DNA of 60,339 nt from positions 1 through 60,339 of the forward strand of contig JAQBPN010000099.1 in assembly GCA_028287505.1 (NCBI GenBank), written 5' to 3'. Origin of the DNA: Fibrobacterota bacterium. GTDB taxonomy: Bacteria > Fibrobacterota > Fibrobacteria > UBA11236. Made by a program: the position numbers and the translations under genes. Shown piece by piece: positions 17,282-27,702 of the stretch. Under the pieces are notes generated by a model. The model did no database searches. It had not been told where the DNA came from and saw only the letters and a program-made list of their open reading frames with translations. Each line of letters starts with the position of its first letter. The first letter of the stretch is position 1.

Positions 17282-20200
17282 ATGGCCGGTGAATCGGGTT
17301 CAGTGGTAAGCACTTTTCCTTTGGCCGCGAAGAGCGGTGCGGAGGATTACACGCTGGGCCAAATCGTGCATTCCAGTTCCCGCAGCCTTCTGTATCTGGC
17401 TACGCGGAAATCCGACGGTGCATCCGTGATCATAAAGACGATTCCAGATGAATTTCGCGCGTCGGACGCGGACCGGATCCGCAACGAGTATGCCGTAGGT
17501 TTGAAGCTGAATGTTCCCGGCGTGATGCAACCCCTCGAGTTGTGGTCCTATCAAGGCCGGCCCGCGTTGGTGTTGGAGTTTTTCGACGGCCGCCCATTGC
17601 ACAAGGAAATCAAACCGCCCCTGGCGACGGATCGGTTCCTCGAAATCGCCTGCCGCATTACCGCCATTCTTGCCGGCATCCATGCCCGGAAAGTGGTGCA
17701 CAAGGACATCAAGCCGGACAATATCCTGTATTCCGCGAAGACGCGGGAAGTCCGCATCGCGGATTTCGGCATTTCATCGTTCCTGAATTCCCATCGTCCC
17801 CGCCGGGAATCCGTCTGGACCGAAGGATCGCTTCCCTATATGTCTCCGGAGCAGACCGGCCGCATCGACAGGGTCATCGACGCGCGCAGCGATCTGTATT
17901 CCTTGGGAATCACCTTCTACGAGTTGCTCACGGGATCCTACCCCTTCCAGGCCGATGATCCCCTGGAGTGGGCCCATTGCCATATCGCCAAGATCCCCCA
18001 GCCGCCGCGGGAGCGGGACCGGTCCATTCCGGAAATCCTGTCGGCCATGGTGCTCAAATTGCTTTCCAAGGATCCCGAAGACCGGTACCAGAGCGCCCAG
18101 GGGTTGCGCCTGGATCTGGAGGAATGCCGCCGCCAATGGCAATTGACCGGCGCCATCCAGGCTTTCCCTTTGGGCATCAGGGATTTCTCCGAGGGCTTGC
18201 GGATTCCGCGCCGGCTTTACGGACGGGACGTCGAGATCGCCGTCATGAAGGGAGCCTTGCAGCGCGCCGCCGAAGGGGAGGGCCCGGAAATCGCCATGGT
18301 GTCCGGATATTCCGGAGTCGGGAAATCGAGCCTGGTGGAAGTCCTGCGGATGAACAGCCTGGCCGCCCAGGGAATGTTCGTGGCGGGAAAGTTCGATCAA
18401 TACCATCGCGACATTCCTTACGCGACACTGGTGGAGGCTTTTTCCGCCGCCGTCCTGCAGATCCTGGCGGGAGGGGAGGAGCGCATCTCCGATTGGAACG
18501 CGCGTCTCCAGGCCGCGTTGGGCGTGAACGGCAGGCTGATGCTGGAGTTGATTCCCCAGTTGGAATCGCTCATGGAAAAACAGCCGCCCGTGCCGGACCT
18601 TTCCCCGACCGAAGCCAAAAACCGGTTGCGCATGGTGTTCCGCCAATTCATCGGCGTGTTCGCCCAGCAGGATCATCCCCTGGTCCTGTTCCTGGACGAT
18701 ATGCAATGGGCCGATTCGGCCAGCCTGGAAATGATCGCGGATCTGGCCGCCAATCGGGAACTGCGGCAGTTGCTGATGGTGGGCGCTTACCGCGACAATG
18801 AAGTGGGGCCAAGCCACCCGCTCGCGATCGCGATGGAGGCCGTCAGGAAAAGCGGGGTGGTCATCCGGAGCCTGGTGCTTTCCCCGCTATCGGAAACGCA
18901 GCTCTCCTCTCTTCTGAACGATGCGCTGAGGCCCGCTTCCGGAGACCTTTCCCGGCTGACCGCCCTGATCAAAGAAAAAACCGGCGGCAACCCGTTCTTC
19001 GCCATCCAGTTCCTCCTCTCCCTGAACGAAGAGGGTCTGATCCACCGGGATGCGACCGGGGCCTGGGACTGGAACATCGAGGCCATCGAAGCCAAGGGCT
19101 TCACGGAAAACGTGATCGATCTGATGTCCGAGCGCCTGCACCGGCTTTCCCCGGCCGCGCGGGAAACGTTGCAGCATTTCGCCTGCCTGGGCGCCAAGGC
19201 CGGCGTGGGGGACATGGCCAGGGTCCTGGGCAACGCGGAAGAGGATTGCCATGACCGGCTTTCGGAAACCCTCGCGGCGGGCCTGGTGGTATCCTCCTTC
19301 GACACCTTCGCCTTCCTGCATGATCGCGTGCAGGAAGCCGCCTATTCTTCCATCGGCGAGGACCAAAGGCCGGAATGGCATTTGCGGATAGGCCGCCGCC
19401 TTCAGGAGAACCGGTCGCAGGAAGCCATCGAAGAGAAGGTGTTCCTGATCGTGAGCCAGCTGAACCGCGGCATCAAATTGATCCGGGACGAACGGGAGAA
19501 GGAGAACCTTCTCAAGCTGGATACCCTGGCGGGAAGGAAGGCCAAGGCCTCGGTGGCTTACGACACGGCCAGGACCTGTTACTCCTATGCCATAGAATTG
19601 CTGCCCATGGGCGCCTGGAGCCTGCGTTATCGGGAATGCTTCTCCCTGCACCTCGAGCTTTCCGAATGCGAGTTCCTGCTCGGAAATTTCGATCGCGCCG
19701 AGGAACTCGCCCTGATGTTGCTCGAGAAGGCGGATTCGCGTTCGGATCGCGCCGCCGTGTACGAATTGCGCATGCGTTGCCATCAGCTTTCCGGGAAGTT
19801 CGACAAGGCCCTGGCGCTGTCCATGGAGGGCTTGGCCCTGTTCGGGATAAAGTGGCCCGAACGCGATGAGGATATCCTCGCCGACCTGGGCAAGGCCATG
19901 CAGGAAGTGCAGGGCCTGATGCAGGACCGCTCCGTCGATTCAATCCTCAACGCGCCGGTGGCGGAAGACGCGGACGTGAGAGCGCTGATTTCCCTGCTGG
20001 TGGGGACCATACCCAGCACCTTCTACATCAAACCCATTCTGTTCCCTCTGGTGGTGCTGGAAAGCACCATCCAGTCCCTGCGCCACGGCAATGTCGAGGA
20101 TTCCTGCATCGCCTATTGCTGTTATGGGGCCATCATCCAGGAAGACGTGGAGACCGGTTTCCGGATTTCCGAAATGTCCCTGCGCCTGAACGAGAAATTC

Positions 20201-22900
20201 GGGGATGCGAAACGCAGAAGCGCGGTGCTCTATCTCCATGCGGCGCCGCACAATTACCGGAAAAGGTCTTTCGCCTCCAGCTTCCCCATCCTGGAACGGG
20301 GCTATCTCTGCGGCCTGGAAACGGGCGATCTGCTGCACGCCTCCTACAACGCCATCCAGCATGTGTACCAGGCCGTGGAGTCGGGCATGCCGTTCGATCA
20401 GTTGCAGCAACTCACCGCCAGGTACCGGGAGTTCACCCGGCAAAGCCATAATCCGATGGTGGAACGATCCCTCGAGACCGTCGATCAGTTCGTCGCGGCC
20501 CTCCAGGGCAGGACCAAGGGCGCCACCAGCTTCGACGACGGCGCATTCGACGAGAAAGAGACGCTGGATTATTTCGCCAAGGTGGGATTCATCCCCTCCG
20601 TGGCGGCCCACCATATCCGCAAACAGATGCTGGCCGTCCTCAACGGACAGTTCGAAGAGTCCCTGGCCCATGCCGCCCTTGCGGCCGGGGTTTTGCTGGC
20701 CGTGCGTTGCCTTCCCCTGGAAGCCACCTACCATTTCTACCGGGCCTTGGGCCTGGCGGGCCATTATTCCCGCGCGGGCGCGGAACGGCAGGCGGAATTC
20801 CTGCGCGGACTGGAAGAAGAGCAGACCTGGCTGGGGAATGCGGCCAGGCATTGTCCGGAAAACTTCCGGAGCCGCTACCTGCTGGTTTCCGCCGAGATCG
20901 CCCGGCTCGAGGGCAAGGATCTGGAGGCCATGCGCTATTTCGAACGGGCCGTGGAAGCGGCTGAAGCCAACGTGCTGATCCTGGACGAGGCCTTGATCCA
21001 GGAAACCGCCTCCCGTTTCTTCCGCGACAAGGAATTGGGGCACACGGCGGATCAGCATCTGGGCCGGGCCCGCTCGGCCTATCGCAGGCTGGGAGCTTCG
21101 GGAAAGGTCGCGTCGATCGATCTCCACCATCCCCGGCTCCGCACGGAAAAAGGCGTGGGACGGGACACGGCATACGAATCGCATGCGCACCAATTGGATA
21201 TCCTGTCGGTAGCCAAAATCTCCCAGGCCATATCCGGGGAAATCCTGCTGGACGGCCTGCTCCGCAAGATGATGGCCGCCATGTTGGAACAGGCGGGAGC
21301 CCAATGGGGATGCCTCTTGTTGCGCAATCAGGACAAATACATTCTGGCGGCGGAAGCCGACCTGGCCGAAAACGGGTCCGTGACCGTGGTCCTGACTCCG
21401 GCGGACGCGGATCCGAAGGCAGTAGCGCGTCCGCTACCCCAATCCATCCTCGCTTTCGCGGCCCGGAGCAAGAAGCGGCTGATCATGGAAAACGCCGTCA
21501 TGGATGCGACCTTCTCCGTCGATCCCTACATCGTTCGCGCCAGGCCCAAATCGGTGCTGTGCATGCCCATCCTCCGGCAGGGCGAACCGTCCGGGTTGCT
21601 TTACCTGGAGAACAATCTGCTGGCCGGCGTTTTCACCGCCGACAAGCTGGAAATCCTGGAGTTGATAGCCTCGCAGGCGGCCATCTCCCTGGAGAACGCG
21701 CGCCTATACGAAGGCCTGCGGCGGGAATACTCGGAGCGCAAGCAAGTGGAAGAGCAACTTCGCCACTCCCAGAAAATGGACGCCCTCGGCACCCTGGCCG
21801 CCGGCATCGCCCATGATTTCAACAACCTGTTGACCGCCATCATCGGCTACAGCGAAATGGCCTTGATCAACCTGAACGGCGAGGATCGCCTTTTCGGATC
21901 CCTGCGGGAAATCCTGAAGTCCGGAGAAAGGGCGGCCGGCCTCACCCGCCAGTTGCTGGCCTATAGCCGCAAGCAGGTGCTCTCACCCAAGCTCTGGAAC
22001 CTGAACGAGATCGTCAAGGAAATGGAATCCCTGTTGGAGCGCCTCATCGGCGAGTCCGTGACCGTGGACGCGATCCTGGGCATCAATGTGGGGCACGTGC
22101 GGGCGGACCGGGGACAGGTGGAACAGATTCTCATGAACCTGGTGGTCAACGCCCGCGACGCCATGCCCAGAGGCGGTATGCTGACCGTGGAGACCGCAAA
22201 CGTGGAGCTGGGACCGGATTTCTGTTCCGGACATCCGGGCATGGTGCCGGGACCCTATGTGATGATGGCCGTGCGGGACAACGGCACCGGCATGACGCCG
22301 GAGGTCCAGGCGAAGCTGTTCGAACCCTTCTTCACCACCAAGGAAGTGGGCAAGGGCACCGGCCTGGGATTGGCGGTCGTTTACGGCATCGTGCATCAAA
22401 GCGGCGGCGGCATAGCCGTGCAAAGCCTGCTGGGGCAGGGGACCACCTTCCGCATCTACCTGCCGCGCGCCGATTCCGCGCCGGACGAACAGGACGATGC
22501 GATCCTGCCGGGACCGGATCGGAAATCCATGGGAGGGGAAACCATCCTGTTGGTGGAAGACGAAGAATCGGTGCGGAAGTTCACGGCCCAGGCGTTGGAG
22601 TCCCAAGGCTACCAGGTCCTGGTCTTCGCCAGGGCGCGCGAGGCCCTTCTCGCCCTCGACGGCCCGTCCCTGGAAATCCATCTCGTCATTTCCGATATCG
22701 TGATGCCGGATATGGGAGGAAAGGAATTGGCCGAGCGCATCCGGAAGTTGCGGCCCAAGCTGCCGATCCTGTTCATTTCCGGTTATGCCGATCAGCCCGA
22801 GGGCCACGATCCGATCCGCGGGGAAGGGCTCCTGCAAAAACCTTTCGGTCTTTCCGAAATCCTCAAGCGGGTGCGGCAGATCCTTCGCATGCGCTTATAG
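17282..22900 (+). CDS. Trifunctional Ser/Thr kinase / AAA ATPase / sensor histidine kinase with receiver domain
   Basis: 1872 aa, ATG with a GGGGGGAAC ribosome site. Ser/Thr-kinase domain ~23-290 with all key residues: Lys52 (VIIK), D142 in HKDIKPDN, D161 in DFG, and SPE. It is followed by an AAA/STAND ATPase (Walker [10 protein letters not shown] ~343, Walker [11 protein letters not shown] ~471), a long helical TPR-like region ~650-1300, GAF ~1319-1475, HisKA with H1511 (HDFNN), HATPase_c ~1607-1730 and a receiver ~1753-1870 ([11 protein letters not shown]). It differs from its paralogue at 2203-8628 by lacking the two PAS domains and by retaining an apparently active kinase site. Cytoplasmic, no membrane helices. 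Proteins of this architecture are known but their substrates mostly are not. Two palindromic repeats follow the stop. Confidence 0.92.
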   Translation: MAGESGSVVSTFPLAAKSGAEDYTLGQIVHSSSRSLLYLATRKSDGASVIIKTIPDEFRASDADRIRNEYAVGLKLNVPGVMQPLELWSYQGRPALVLEFFDGRPLHKEIKPPLATDRFLEIACRITAILAGIHARKVVHKDIKPDNILYSAKTREVRIADFGISSFLNSHRPRRESVWTEGSLPYMSPEQTGRIDRVIDARSDLYSLGITFYELLTGSYPFQADDPLEWAHCHIAKIPQPPRERDRSIPEILSAMVLKLLSKDPEDRYQSAQGLRLDLEECRRQWQLTGAIQAFPLGIRDFSEGLRIPRRLYGRDVEIAVMKGALQRAAEGEGPEIAMVSGYSGVGKSSLVEVLRMNSLAAQGMFVAGKFDQYHRDIPYATLVEAFSAAVLQILAGGEERISDWNARLQAALGVNGRLMLELIPQLESLMEKQPPVPDLSPTEAKNRLRMVFRQFIGVFAQQDHPLVLFLDDMQWADSASLEMIADLAANRELRQLLMVGAYRDNEVGPSHPLAIAMEAVRKSGVVIRSLVLSPLSETQLSSLLNDALRPASGDLSRLTALIKEKTGGNPFFAIQFLLSLNEEGLIHRDATGAWDWNIEAIEAKGFTENVIDLMSERLHRLSPAARETLQHFACLGAKAGVGDMARVLGNAEEDCHDRLSETLAAGLVVSSFDTFAFLHDRVQEAAYSSIGEDQRPEWHLRIGRRLQENRSQEAIEEKVFLIVSQLNRGIKLIRDEREKENLLKLDTLAGRKAKASVAYDTARTCYSYAIELLPMGAWSLRYRECFSLHLELSECEFLLGNFDRAEELALMLLEKADSRSDRAAVYELRMRCHQLSGKFDKALALSMEGLALFGIKWPERDEDILADLGKAMQEVQGLMQDRSVDSILNAPVAEDADVRALISLLVGTIPSTFYIKPILFPLVVLESTIQSLRHGNVEDSCIAYCCYGAIIQEDVETGFRISEMSLRLNEKFGDAKRRSAVLYLHAAPHNYRKRSFASSFPILERGYLCGLETGDLLHASYNAIQHVYQAVESGMPFDQLQQLTARYREFTRQSHNPMVERSLETVDQFVAALQGRTKGATSFDDGAFDEKETLDYFAKVGFIPSVAAHHIRKQMLAVLNGQFEESLAHAALAAGVLLAVRCLPLEATYHFYRALGLAGHYSRAGAERQAEFLRGLEEEQTWLGNAARHCPENFRSRYLLVSAEIARLEGKDLEAMRYFERAVEAAEANVLILDEALIQETASRFFRDKELGHTADQHLGRARSAYRRLGASGKVASIDLHHPRLRTEKGVGRDTAYESHAHQLDILSVAKISQAISGEILLDGLLRKMMAAMLEQAGAQWGCLLLRNQDKYILAAEADLAENGSVTVVLTPADADPKAVARPLPQSILAFAARSKKRLIMENAVMDATFSVDPYIVRARPKSVLCMPILRQGEPSGLLYLENNLLAGVFTADKLEILELIASQAAISLENARLYEGLRREYSERKQVEEQLRHSQKMDALGTLAAGIAHDFNNLLTAIIGYSEMALINLNGEDRLFGSLREILKSGERAAGLTRQLLAYSRKQVLSPKLWNLNEIVKEMESLLERLIGESVTVDAILGINVGHVRADRGQVEQILMNLVVNARDAMPRGGMLTVETANVELGPDFCSGHPGMVPGPYVMMAVRDNGTGMTPEVQAKLFEPFFTTKEVGKGTGLGLAVVYGIVHQSGGGIAVQSLLGQGTTFRIYLPRADSAPDEQDDAILPGPDRKSMGGETILLVEDEESVRKFTAQALESQGYQVLVFARAREALLALDGPSLEIHLVISDIVMPDMGGKELAERIRKLRPKLPILFISGYADQPEGHDPIRGEGLLQKPFGLSEILKRVRQILRMRL

Positions 22901-22997
22901 TGGCTCGTCGCTCTGGAGTTTGCTTAAGCAAACTCCACACTCCTCGCTTTTATAAGTCTGGTGGCTCGTTGCTTTGGAGTTTGCTTAAGCAAACTCC
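22900..22997. repeat. Two 37-bp direct repeats, each containing a perfect 22-bp palindrome
   Basis: Copies at 22900-22936 and 22961-22997 differ at two positions and are offset by 61 bp. Each contains GGAGTTTGCTT followed directly by its reverse complement (palindromes at 22915-22936 and 22976-22997). A weaker third trace of the flank (GGCGCGTCGCTCAGG) starts at 23031. The repeats lie between the convergent ends of the giant kinase and the aminotransferase gene. They may act as bidirectional terminators or be a REP-like or protein-binding element; no long U-tract is present. Confidence 0.75.
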
Positions 22998-23083
22998 TCG
23001 CTTCTCACTTCTTGCTTGATAATTGAATTTGGCGCGTCGCTCAGGTGAATTCCTGGGCGAAATCCATGCTCTTCGCTTTGTGG

Positions 23084-24187
23084 CTATGCGCTGAAGAAGG
23101 CCGAGAGGGCTTCGAGGAAATGGGAGTTCTGGTTCTGGGTTCCGACGGTGACGCGGATCCAGCGGTCCAGGCCGAACCGGTTCAAAGGCCGGACAATCAC
23201 GCCCTGCCTGAAGAGATATTCGCAGATCGCCGCTGCGGATCCGGGAGGCTGAAAGCAGAGGAAGTTCCCCTGGGAGGGCAGGACCTCGCATCCCAGCTTC
23301 TCCAATTCGCGCGTCAGGGACCGCTTTCCCTCGCCGTTCAGGCCAAGGGTCCGCTCCAGGTGCTCGGCGTCTCCCAATGCGGCCAGGGCCGCCTTCTGCG
23401 CAGGGAGATTGACGTTGAAGGGCATTTTCACCTGCCGCAAATCCTTCACTATCGTTTCCGAAGCCATGGCATAGCCCACCCTCAGGCCCGCCAGTCCGTA
23501 GGCTTTGCTGAAAGTCCGCACCGCCACCAGGTTCGGGAAATCCTCCATGAGAGCGGCGGTATCCGGGAAATCCTCCGCATCGGCATACTCGCCATAGGCT
23601 TCATCCACCACGACCAGAACGTTTCGGGGCAGGGAATAGAGAAAACCCGCCAAATCGGTATGGGTGAAATAAAGCCCGGTGGGATTGTTGGGATTGCAGA
23701 GGAAGATCAATTTGGTGCGCGCATCCGCGGCCGCGGAAAAAGCGGGCAGGTCGTAGCGGAGATCCCGCGTGGGAATGGTATGGACCTCCCCGTCGAAAAC
23801 CCTGGCCACGAATTCGTAGTTGAAAAAGGTATGCGTGCCCACCAGAACCTGGTCGCCCGGGTTCAGATAGGTGGCGGCGATGAGCAGCAACACCTCATCG
23901 GATCCGTTGCCGACGAAAAAGTTGCCCGGTTTTTTTCCGGCGGCGGCGGCCAAGGCGGCGCGCAAATCGCCTGCGGATGCGTCCGGATAGACCGACAGGC
24001 TGGCGGCCAGGTTCCTTACGGCTTCCATCGCTTTCGGTCCCGGCCCCAGGGGATTTTCGTTGGAACCCATCTTGCTGATCCGGATGGGCGCGTATCGGCC
24101 CGCCACTTCTTCCGTGCTGCTTCCCGGAACGTACGGTTGCAGGGGGAGCAGGCAATTCCGGAAAGCGGGTTTGATGGAAACCGTCAT
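23084..24187 (-). CDS. hisC: Histidinol-phosphate aminotransferase-like PLP enzyme
   Basis: 367 aa from the ATG at 24187, preceded by GGGGAGGCGGC. It is a class I/II PLP aminotransferase of the HisC type: SNENPLGPGP and YPD near the N-terminus, NPNNPTG, DEAYGEY, and FSKAYGLAGLRVGYA with the PLP-binding Lys at ~225, ending with the usual RVTVGTQNQN. Length is normal. HisC converts imidazole-acetol phosphate to histidinol phosphate, but homologues also transaminate other 2-oxo acids and aldehydes. No other histidine gene is nearby, and the gene is the last of an overlapping operon (ATGA overlap) with citrate-synthase-like and ThDP enzymes, so it may amino-transfer the product of that pathway. 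Confidence 0.85.
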   Translation of the reverse strand: MTVSIKPAFRNCLLPLQPYVPGSSTEEVAGRYAPIRISKMGSNENPLGPGPKAMEAVRNLAASLSVYPDASAGDLRAALAAAAGKKPGNFFVGNGSDEVLLLIAATYLNPGDQVLVGTHTFFNYEFVARVFDGEVHTIPTRDLRYDLPAFSAAADARTKLIFLCNPNNPTGLYFTHTDLAGFLYSLPRNVLVVVDEAYGEYADAEDFPDTAALMEDFPNLVAVRTFSKAYGLAGLRVGYAMASETIVKDLRQVKMPFNVNLPAQKAALAALGDAEHLERTLGLNGEGKRSLTRELEKLGCEVLPSQGNFLCFQPPGSAAAICEYLFRQGVIVRPLNRFGLDRWIRVTVGTQNQNSHFLEALSAFFSA

Positions 24188-25038
24188 GCCGCCTCCCCAA
24201 TCCGCGGTTCCGCGGCTTGCGGCCGCTTTTCCCATTTCCGCTTGGGTGCGCCCAGATAGCCCACGTGGTCGCAAGCCAGGGGAAGCAAGGTTCCTTCCGG
24301 ATTCTCCGAGGCTTCGATATAGCAGGGAAGCATCCCGGCCAGGAAGGCGGGGTACATGAACAGGTAATATTCCCTGGGCGAGAGTCCCATATCGGCGGCC
24401 AGGGCCGCGACCACGCCGCCATAGTTCATATGCATGCGGAAGCGGCCGGACAGCAAGGCCTTCTCGATCGCAAAGGCCAGTTCCAGGTGAGGACCGTCCG
24501 CCAATCCCAAGGAGCGCGCCAGTTTCATTATGGGTTGGATGCGTTCATCCCCGGAGGCGATGGGACGGCCGTACCCGGCCAGGCTGCGGCGGGCGGAAAG
24601 CTCTTTGCCTACCCAAGGCTCCAGTTCACCGCCGGCCGCCAATACGGCGCGGGTGCGGATCAGGAAATCGATCGCGCGGATATCGATGCCGCGCCCGTAG
24701 ATGGACGCTTCCGAGAGGGCCAGGCCGGCGGAGACGCCCAGATTGCCCGTGCTGCGGGAGGAACCGGCCAAAGCCGCCACGCGGTTGTTCCAGATGCGCG
24801 CATCCGGATAGCTGGTATAGGACCACAGGGCCTCCAGCAAGCGGAGTTGCGCTTCCGGAAAGCGGCGCCCCGTAATCCCGAACAGGTAAAGATCGATCCA
24901 CTTCGCATCGCCCAATTCGGCATGGAGATCCTTGCCGCGGAAAACCGCATGGCTGCCCACGAAGCACGCGCCCATGCGGGATTTCAGCCGTCCCACGTTT
25001 TCCCTCAGGAGTTCCGGACCCGTCATGGACTCTTTCAT
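24184..25038 (-). CDS. Citrate synthase-superfamily protein, divergent (second copy)
   Basis: 284 aa from the ATG at 25038, overlapping the preceding stop by four bases (ATGA) and shorter than a normal citrate synthase (~370-430 aa). Recognisable citrate synthase-like segments include ARIWNNRVAALAGSSRSTG, GYGRPIASGDERI (position of GFGHRVY..DPR), MHMNYGGVVAALAADMGL and LACDHVGYLGAPKRKW near the C-terminus. The canonical catalytic His of the HGGA segment and of GFGH are not apparent (GVSAGLALSE and GYGRPI stand there), so the reaction may differ from citrate synthesis. Probably works with the adjacent homologue, perhaps as a heteromer. Superfamily assignment is reasonable; reaction unknown. 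Confidence 0.65.
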   Translation of the reverse strand: MKESMTGPELLRENVGRLKSRMGACFVGSHAVFRGKDLHAELGDAKWIDLYLFGITGRRFPEAQLRLLEALWSYTSYPDARIWNNRVAALAGSSRSTGNLGVSAGLALSEASIYGRGIDIRAIDFLIRTRAVLAAGGELEPWVGKELSARRSLAGYGRPIASGDERIQPIMKLARSLGLADGPHLELAFAIEKALLSGRFRMHMNYGGVVAALAADMGLSPREYYLFMYPAFLAGMLPCYIEASENPEGTLLPLACDHVGYLGAPKRKWEKRPQAAEPRIGEAA

Positions 25039-25868
25039 GGCCGCTTGCCTTGGGGACCGTCCTGCAATTCCATCCGGTAGAAGGGGAAACGCTTGTGGCC
25101 GAATCCGCCCTGCTCCAGGGCGTGCGCGGCCGCGCCGGGAAGGCGCAACAGGAGAAACAGCATCTCGCCTTCTTGGGGAGCGAAACCCAGATCGGCGAAT
25201 GCGGCCGCAGCCATTCCCACCAGGGAAAGCGGATGGCCCGCGGCTTTTTCCATTTCGGAAAGGTGGGCTTGCAGCCATGCGGCCCGGGAATGGGAATCCA
25301 ACTCCGATAGTCGGGCCAGCACCTGTTTGACGGGCGTGGAAGCGCTCGCTCCATGGGGATCGAATCCCGCCGGATGTTCCGCCCGCGGCCAGATGCCGAT
25401 GGCTTCCGGCTCCGCCGCCGTCTCAGCCCATCGGTTCCTCCAGGCCTGCATGTCCTTGCCGCAAGCCGACCAGGCCTCCATGGCCAATACGATTTCCCGG
25501 GATCCGCCCGAAGACCCGGCGCCCACGGCCAAGGCCGCCATCAGCGAAGCCGCCGCGGGAGATCCACCCACGCCGCCGCACATGGCCGCATTGACGGAAG
25601 CGTCCCTGGGTCCCGGATTGGCCAAGGCTACGGCCAGGGTTTCCAGCGCGGCGGCCTGGAGCGGCGAAGGCGCTTCTCCCCGGAAGAGCAGAAAGATCAT
25701 GTCCGCCCAGCCGGCGCGGCCGAGCATGTCGCCATAGACATCGTATCCGTGGCAATAGGCGGCGCGCGCGGCGAAAGGATTGTCCGCCTCGGGCTCTTCC
25801 AGCCAGATGCGGCTGTGCATATGTGCGGGCGTTTGCACGCGCGGCGTTTCCGGGAGGGGATTGTCCAT
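25035..25868 (-). CDS. Citrate synthase / citryl-CoA lyase-like protein, divergent (first copy)
   Basis: 277 aa, ATG at 25868, four bases after the ThDP-enzyme stop. The N-terminus (SRIWLEEPE, YCHGYDVYGDMLGRAGWADM, FLLFRGEAPS) is typical of citrate synthase/citryl-CoA lyase proteins, which begin with a 'RGYD...F.EM.fLLL.GR.P' block. The middle reads GAGSSGGSREIVLAM where HGGA is normally found and PAGFDPHGAS where GFGH is expected, so the His-His-Asp triad seems replaced. The C-terminal part (FLLLRLPGAAAHALEQ) matches the usual end of the fold. It lies between the ThDP enzyme and the second citrate-synthase-like gene; a condensing or lyase step on a CoA ester is one possibility, a regulatory subunit another. 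Confidence 0.65.
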   Translation of the reverse strand: MDNPLPETPRVQTPAHMHSRIWLEEPEADNPFAARAAYCHGYDVYGDMLGRAGWADMIFLLFRGEAPSPLQAAALETLAVALANPGPRDASVNAAMCGGVGGSPAAASLMAALAVGAGSSGGSREIVLAMEAWSACGKDMQAWRNRWAETAAEPEAIGIWPRAEHPAGFDPHGASASTPVKQVLARLSELDSHSRAAWLQAHLSEMEKAAGHPLSLVGMAAAAFADLGFAPQEGEMLFLLLRLPGAAAHALEQGGFGHKRFPFYRMELQDGPQGKRP

Positions 25869-25872
25869 ACGG

Positions 25873-27702
25873 CTACGCTTTCACGCTTCCCAAGGTCTTG
25901 AGGCGCAGCATCATAGGAGGCACTTCCTCCCTGTCGATGCGCACGTCGAGGAGGGTGGGGCCCTTGCGGGACAGCATCGCGGCGAAATCGATGCGGTCGA
26001 AGTCCTCCGGGGACTCGATGACGTGGCCGGGGACTCCCATCGCCTCCGCCATCTTCCGGAAATCCACCCGCGTCAGCTCATAGGCGATCGGTTCCGCTCC
26101 CGCCAGCCTCTGCCCGTGCATGACCATGCCGTAGGCGTGATCGTTGAGGATGACGAAAATGACGGCTAGCTTCTCTTCGGCGGCGGTGGTGATTTCCTGG
26201 CCGCTCATCAGATAGGAGCCGTCGCCGGTGATGCAGACTACGGGGCAGCGCGGATTCCCCCGGGCGATTCCGATGGCCGCTCCGATGGCCCACCCCATGG
26301 GGGCGAACTCCAGGGCGATGCGGAGCCAATTGGCGGTTCCCGAGCGGCGCTCCCCTTCCACGTAGCCGATGGGCTTGACGCGGTGGCCAATCCCCCGGCG
26401 GTTCCAGGGCTGCAGATAATGGGCCGCCCAGATCATGCTGTTGCCGGTATCCGCCAGAAAGCGCGTGGTGGGCGGGAAGCGTTTGGAAAGCTCCTTCATC
26501 AGCCGTTGCGGCTTGATGGGAGTGGCGTCGGAATGGTACTGCTCCGAGGCCTGCAGCGAGACCCCGTAACCGTGGGGTATCCCGGAAGCGGAGGGCGCCC
26601 CCCGGGTCGCTTCGCCCGTGAAGGGTTGGCGGGCCGCGATCATCTTTTCGCAGATGGTGCGGAGCCGGCCCCGCACGTGGAGTTTCGCCATCGGCGAGCG
26701 GATGAGGTTCTCCTCCGATTCGTCCACGTGGATCAGGCGGTTGTTGAGAATGCTTTTGCACCAGCCGCTGCTGGCCAACTCTCCGAAGCCGGTACCGAAG
26801 GCGACGACCAGATCCGGATCGGCCTTGAGCGCGCCTTCCGCGCTGGCGTGCCCGCCGAATCCGAACACGCCGCGGTAGGCTTCGTGGAAGGGGTTGATGA
26901 GTCCCTTGGCGTCCGGCGTGGTGATGAACAGGGCGCCGGTCAGGTTCACCAGGGTCATGATCGAATCCACCGCTTCCGCCGCGCCTTCGCCGATGAGGAA
27001 GACGATGCGCGAGGCCGCGGAAAGCTCCGCATCCAGGAGGGTCACGGTCCGATCGTCCATCAGGGAGGGGCGGTGGCGGAGCAGGGCCGGCAGTTCATGG
27101 CCCGCATGCTTGGGGATGACCAGGCTGCGCAGGATGTCCACGGGGATGGAGAGATGGGCGGGGCCGTTGGGCTTGCGCAAGGCATGCAGGATGGCGTTGA
27201 CCAGCTTGGTTTCCACCTGATCGATGTGCGAAACCAGGGAATTGTAGCGGGTGCAATGGGCGAACATGCCCACGACGTCCACGCCGGTGCAGGAGGACTC
27301 CTGTAGCGCGCCTTTTCCGAAGGAGGGCAGGGCCGGCTGGCCCGTCAGCGCCAGCAAGGGCACGTTGTTGGTATAGGCGCAGGCGATACCGGTGATCATA
27401 TTGGTGGCGCCGGGTCCGGAAGTGGTCATGCAAACGCCCAGGCGGCCGGTTTCCCGCGCATAGCCTTCCGCCATGAAGGCGGCGCCCGATTCATGCCGGG
27501 CCACCACCGGCCGCGGTCCGCCGCGGCGGGCGCTCCGGGCCAGCGCATTGTACAACGGTTCGACCGCTCCGCCGGGTACGCCGAATACGAATTCGACGCC
27601 GGCTCTTTCCAGGCATGAGACGATCAATTCCGCGGCTTCCAACGGGACCGGCGCAGCGAGGGTGTTTTCCGGATTCCGGAAGGATGAAACTTTAGTGATC
27701 AT
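25873..27702 (-). CDS. Thiamine-diphosphate-dependent enzyme, acetolactate synthase-like
   Basis: 609 aa from the ATG at 27702 (MITKVSSF). It has the three-domain layout of acetolactate synthase/benzaldehyde lyase-type enzymes: N-terminal PYR domain with FVFGVPGGAVEPLYNA and the catalytic Glu71 (ARHESGAAFMAEGYAR), central domain, and C-terminal PP domain with the ThDP/Mg2+ motif GDGSYLMSG...ILNDHAYG (~487-518). These enzymes decarboxylate a 2-oxo acid and often join the fragment to an acceptor. No small regulatory subunit (ilvN) and no other branched-chain amino-acid genes are adjacent; instead two citrate-synthase-like genes and a HisC-like aminotransferase follow, so a specialised 2-oxo-acid pathway is more likely than valine synthesis. 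Three GAATTC sites lie upstream (27756-27791). Confidence 0.8.
   Translation of the reverse strand: MITKVSSFRNPENTLAAPVPLEAAELIVSCLERAGVEFVFGVPGGAVEPLYNALARSARRGGPRPVVARHESGAAFMAEGYARETGRLGVCMTTSGPGATNMITGIACAYTNNVPLLALTGQPALPSFGKGALQESSCTGVDVVGMFAHCTRYNSLVSHIDQVETKLVNAILHALRKPNGPAHLSIPVDILRSLVIPKHAGHELPALLRHRPSLMDDRTVTLLDAELSAASRIVFLIGEGAAEAVDSIMTLVNLTGALFITTPDAKGLINPFHEAYRGVFGFGGHASAEGALKADPDLVVAFGTGFGELASSGWCKSILNNRLIHVDESEENLIRSPMAKLHVRGRLRTICEKMIAARQPFTGEATRGAPSASGIPHGYGVSLQASEQYHSDATPIKPQRLMKELSKRFPPTTRFLADTGNSMIWAAHYLQPWNRRGIGHRVKPIGYVEGERRSGTANWLRIALEFAPMGWAIGAAIGIARGNPRCPVVCITGDGSYLMSGQEITTAAEEKLAVIFVILNDHAYGMVMHGQRLAGAEPIAYELTRVDFRKMAEAMGVPGHVIESPEDFDRIDFAAMLSRKGPTLLDVRIDREEVPPMMLRLKTLGSVKA

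Noticed and set aside
22900-23040. CRISPR array
   Set aside because: Only two full repeat copies, the repeat contains a full palindrome and the flanks also repeat; no cas genes.
23084-24187. Assigning the aminotransferase to a histidine operon
   Set aside because: No other his gene is present and the neighbours are ThDP and citrate-synthase-like genes; the symbol reflects family resemblance only.
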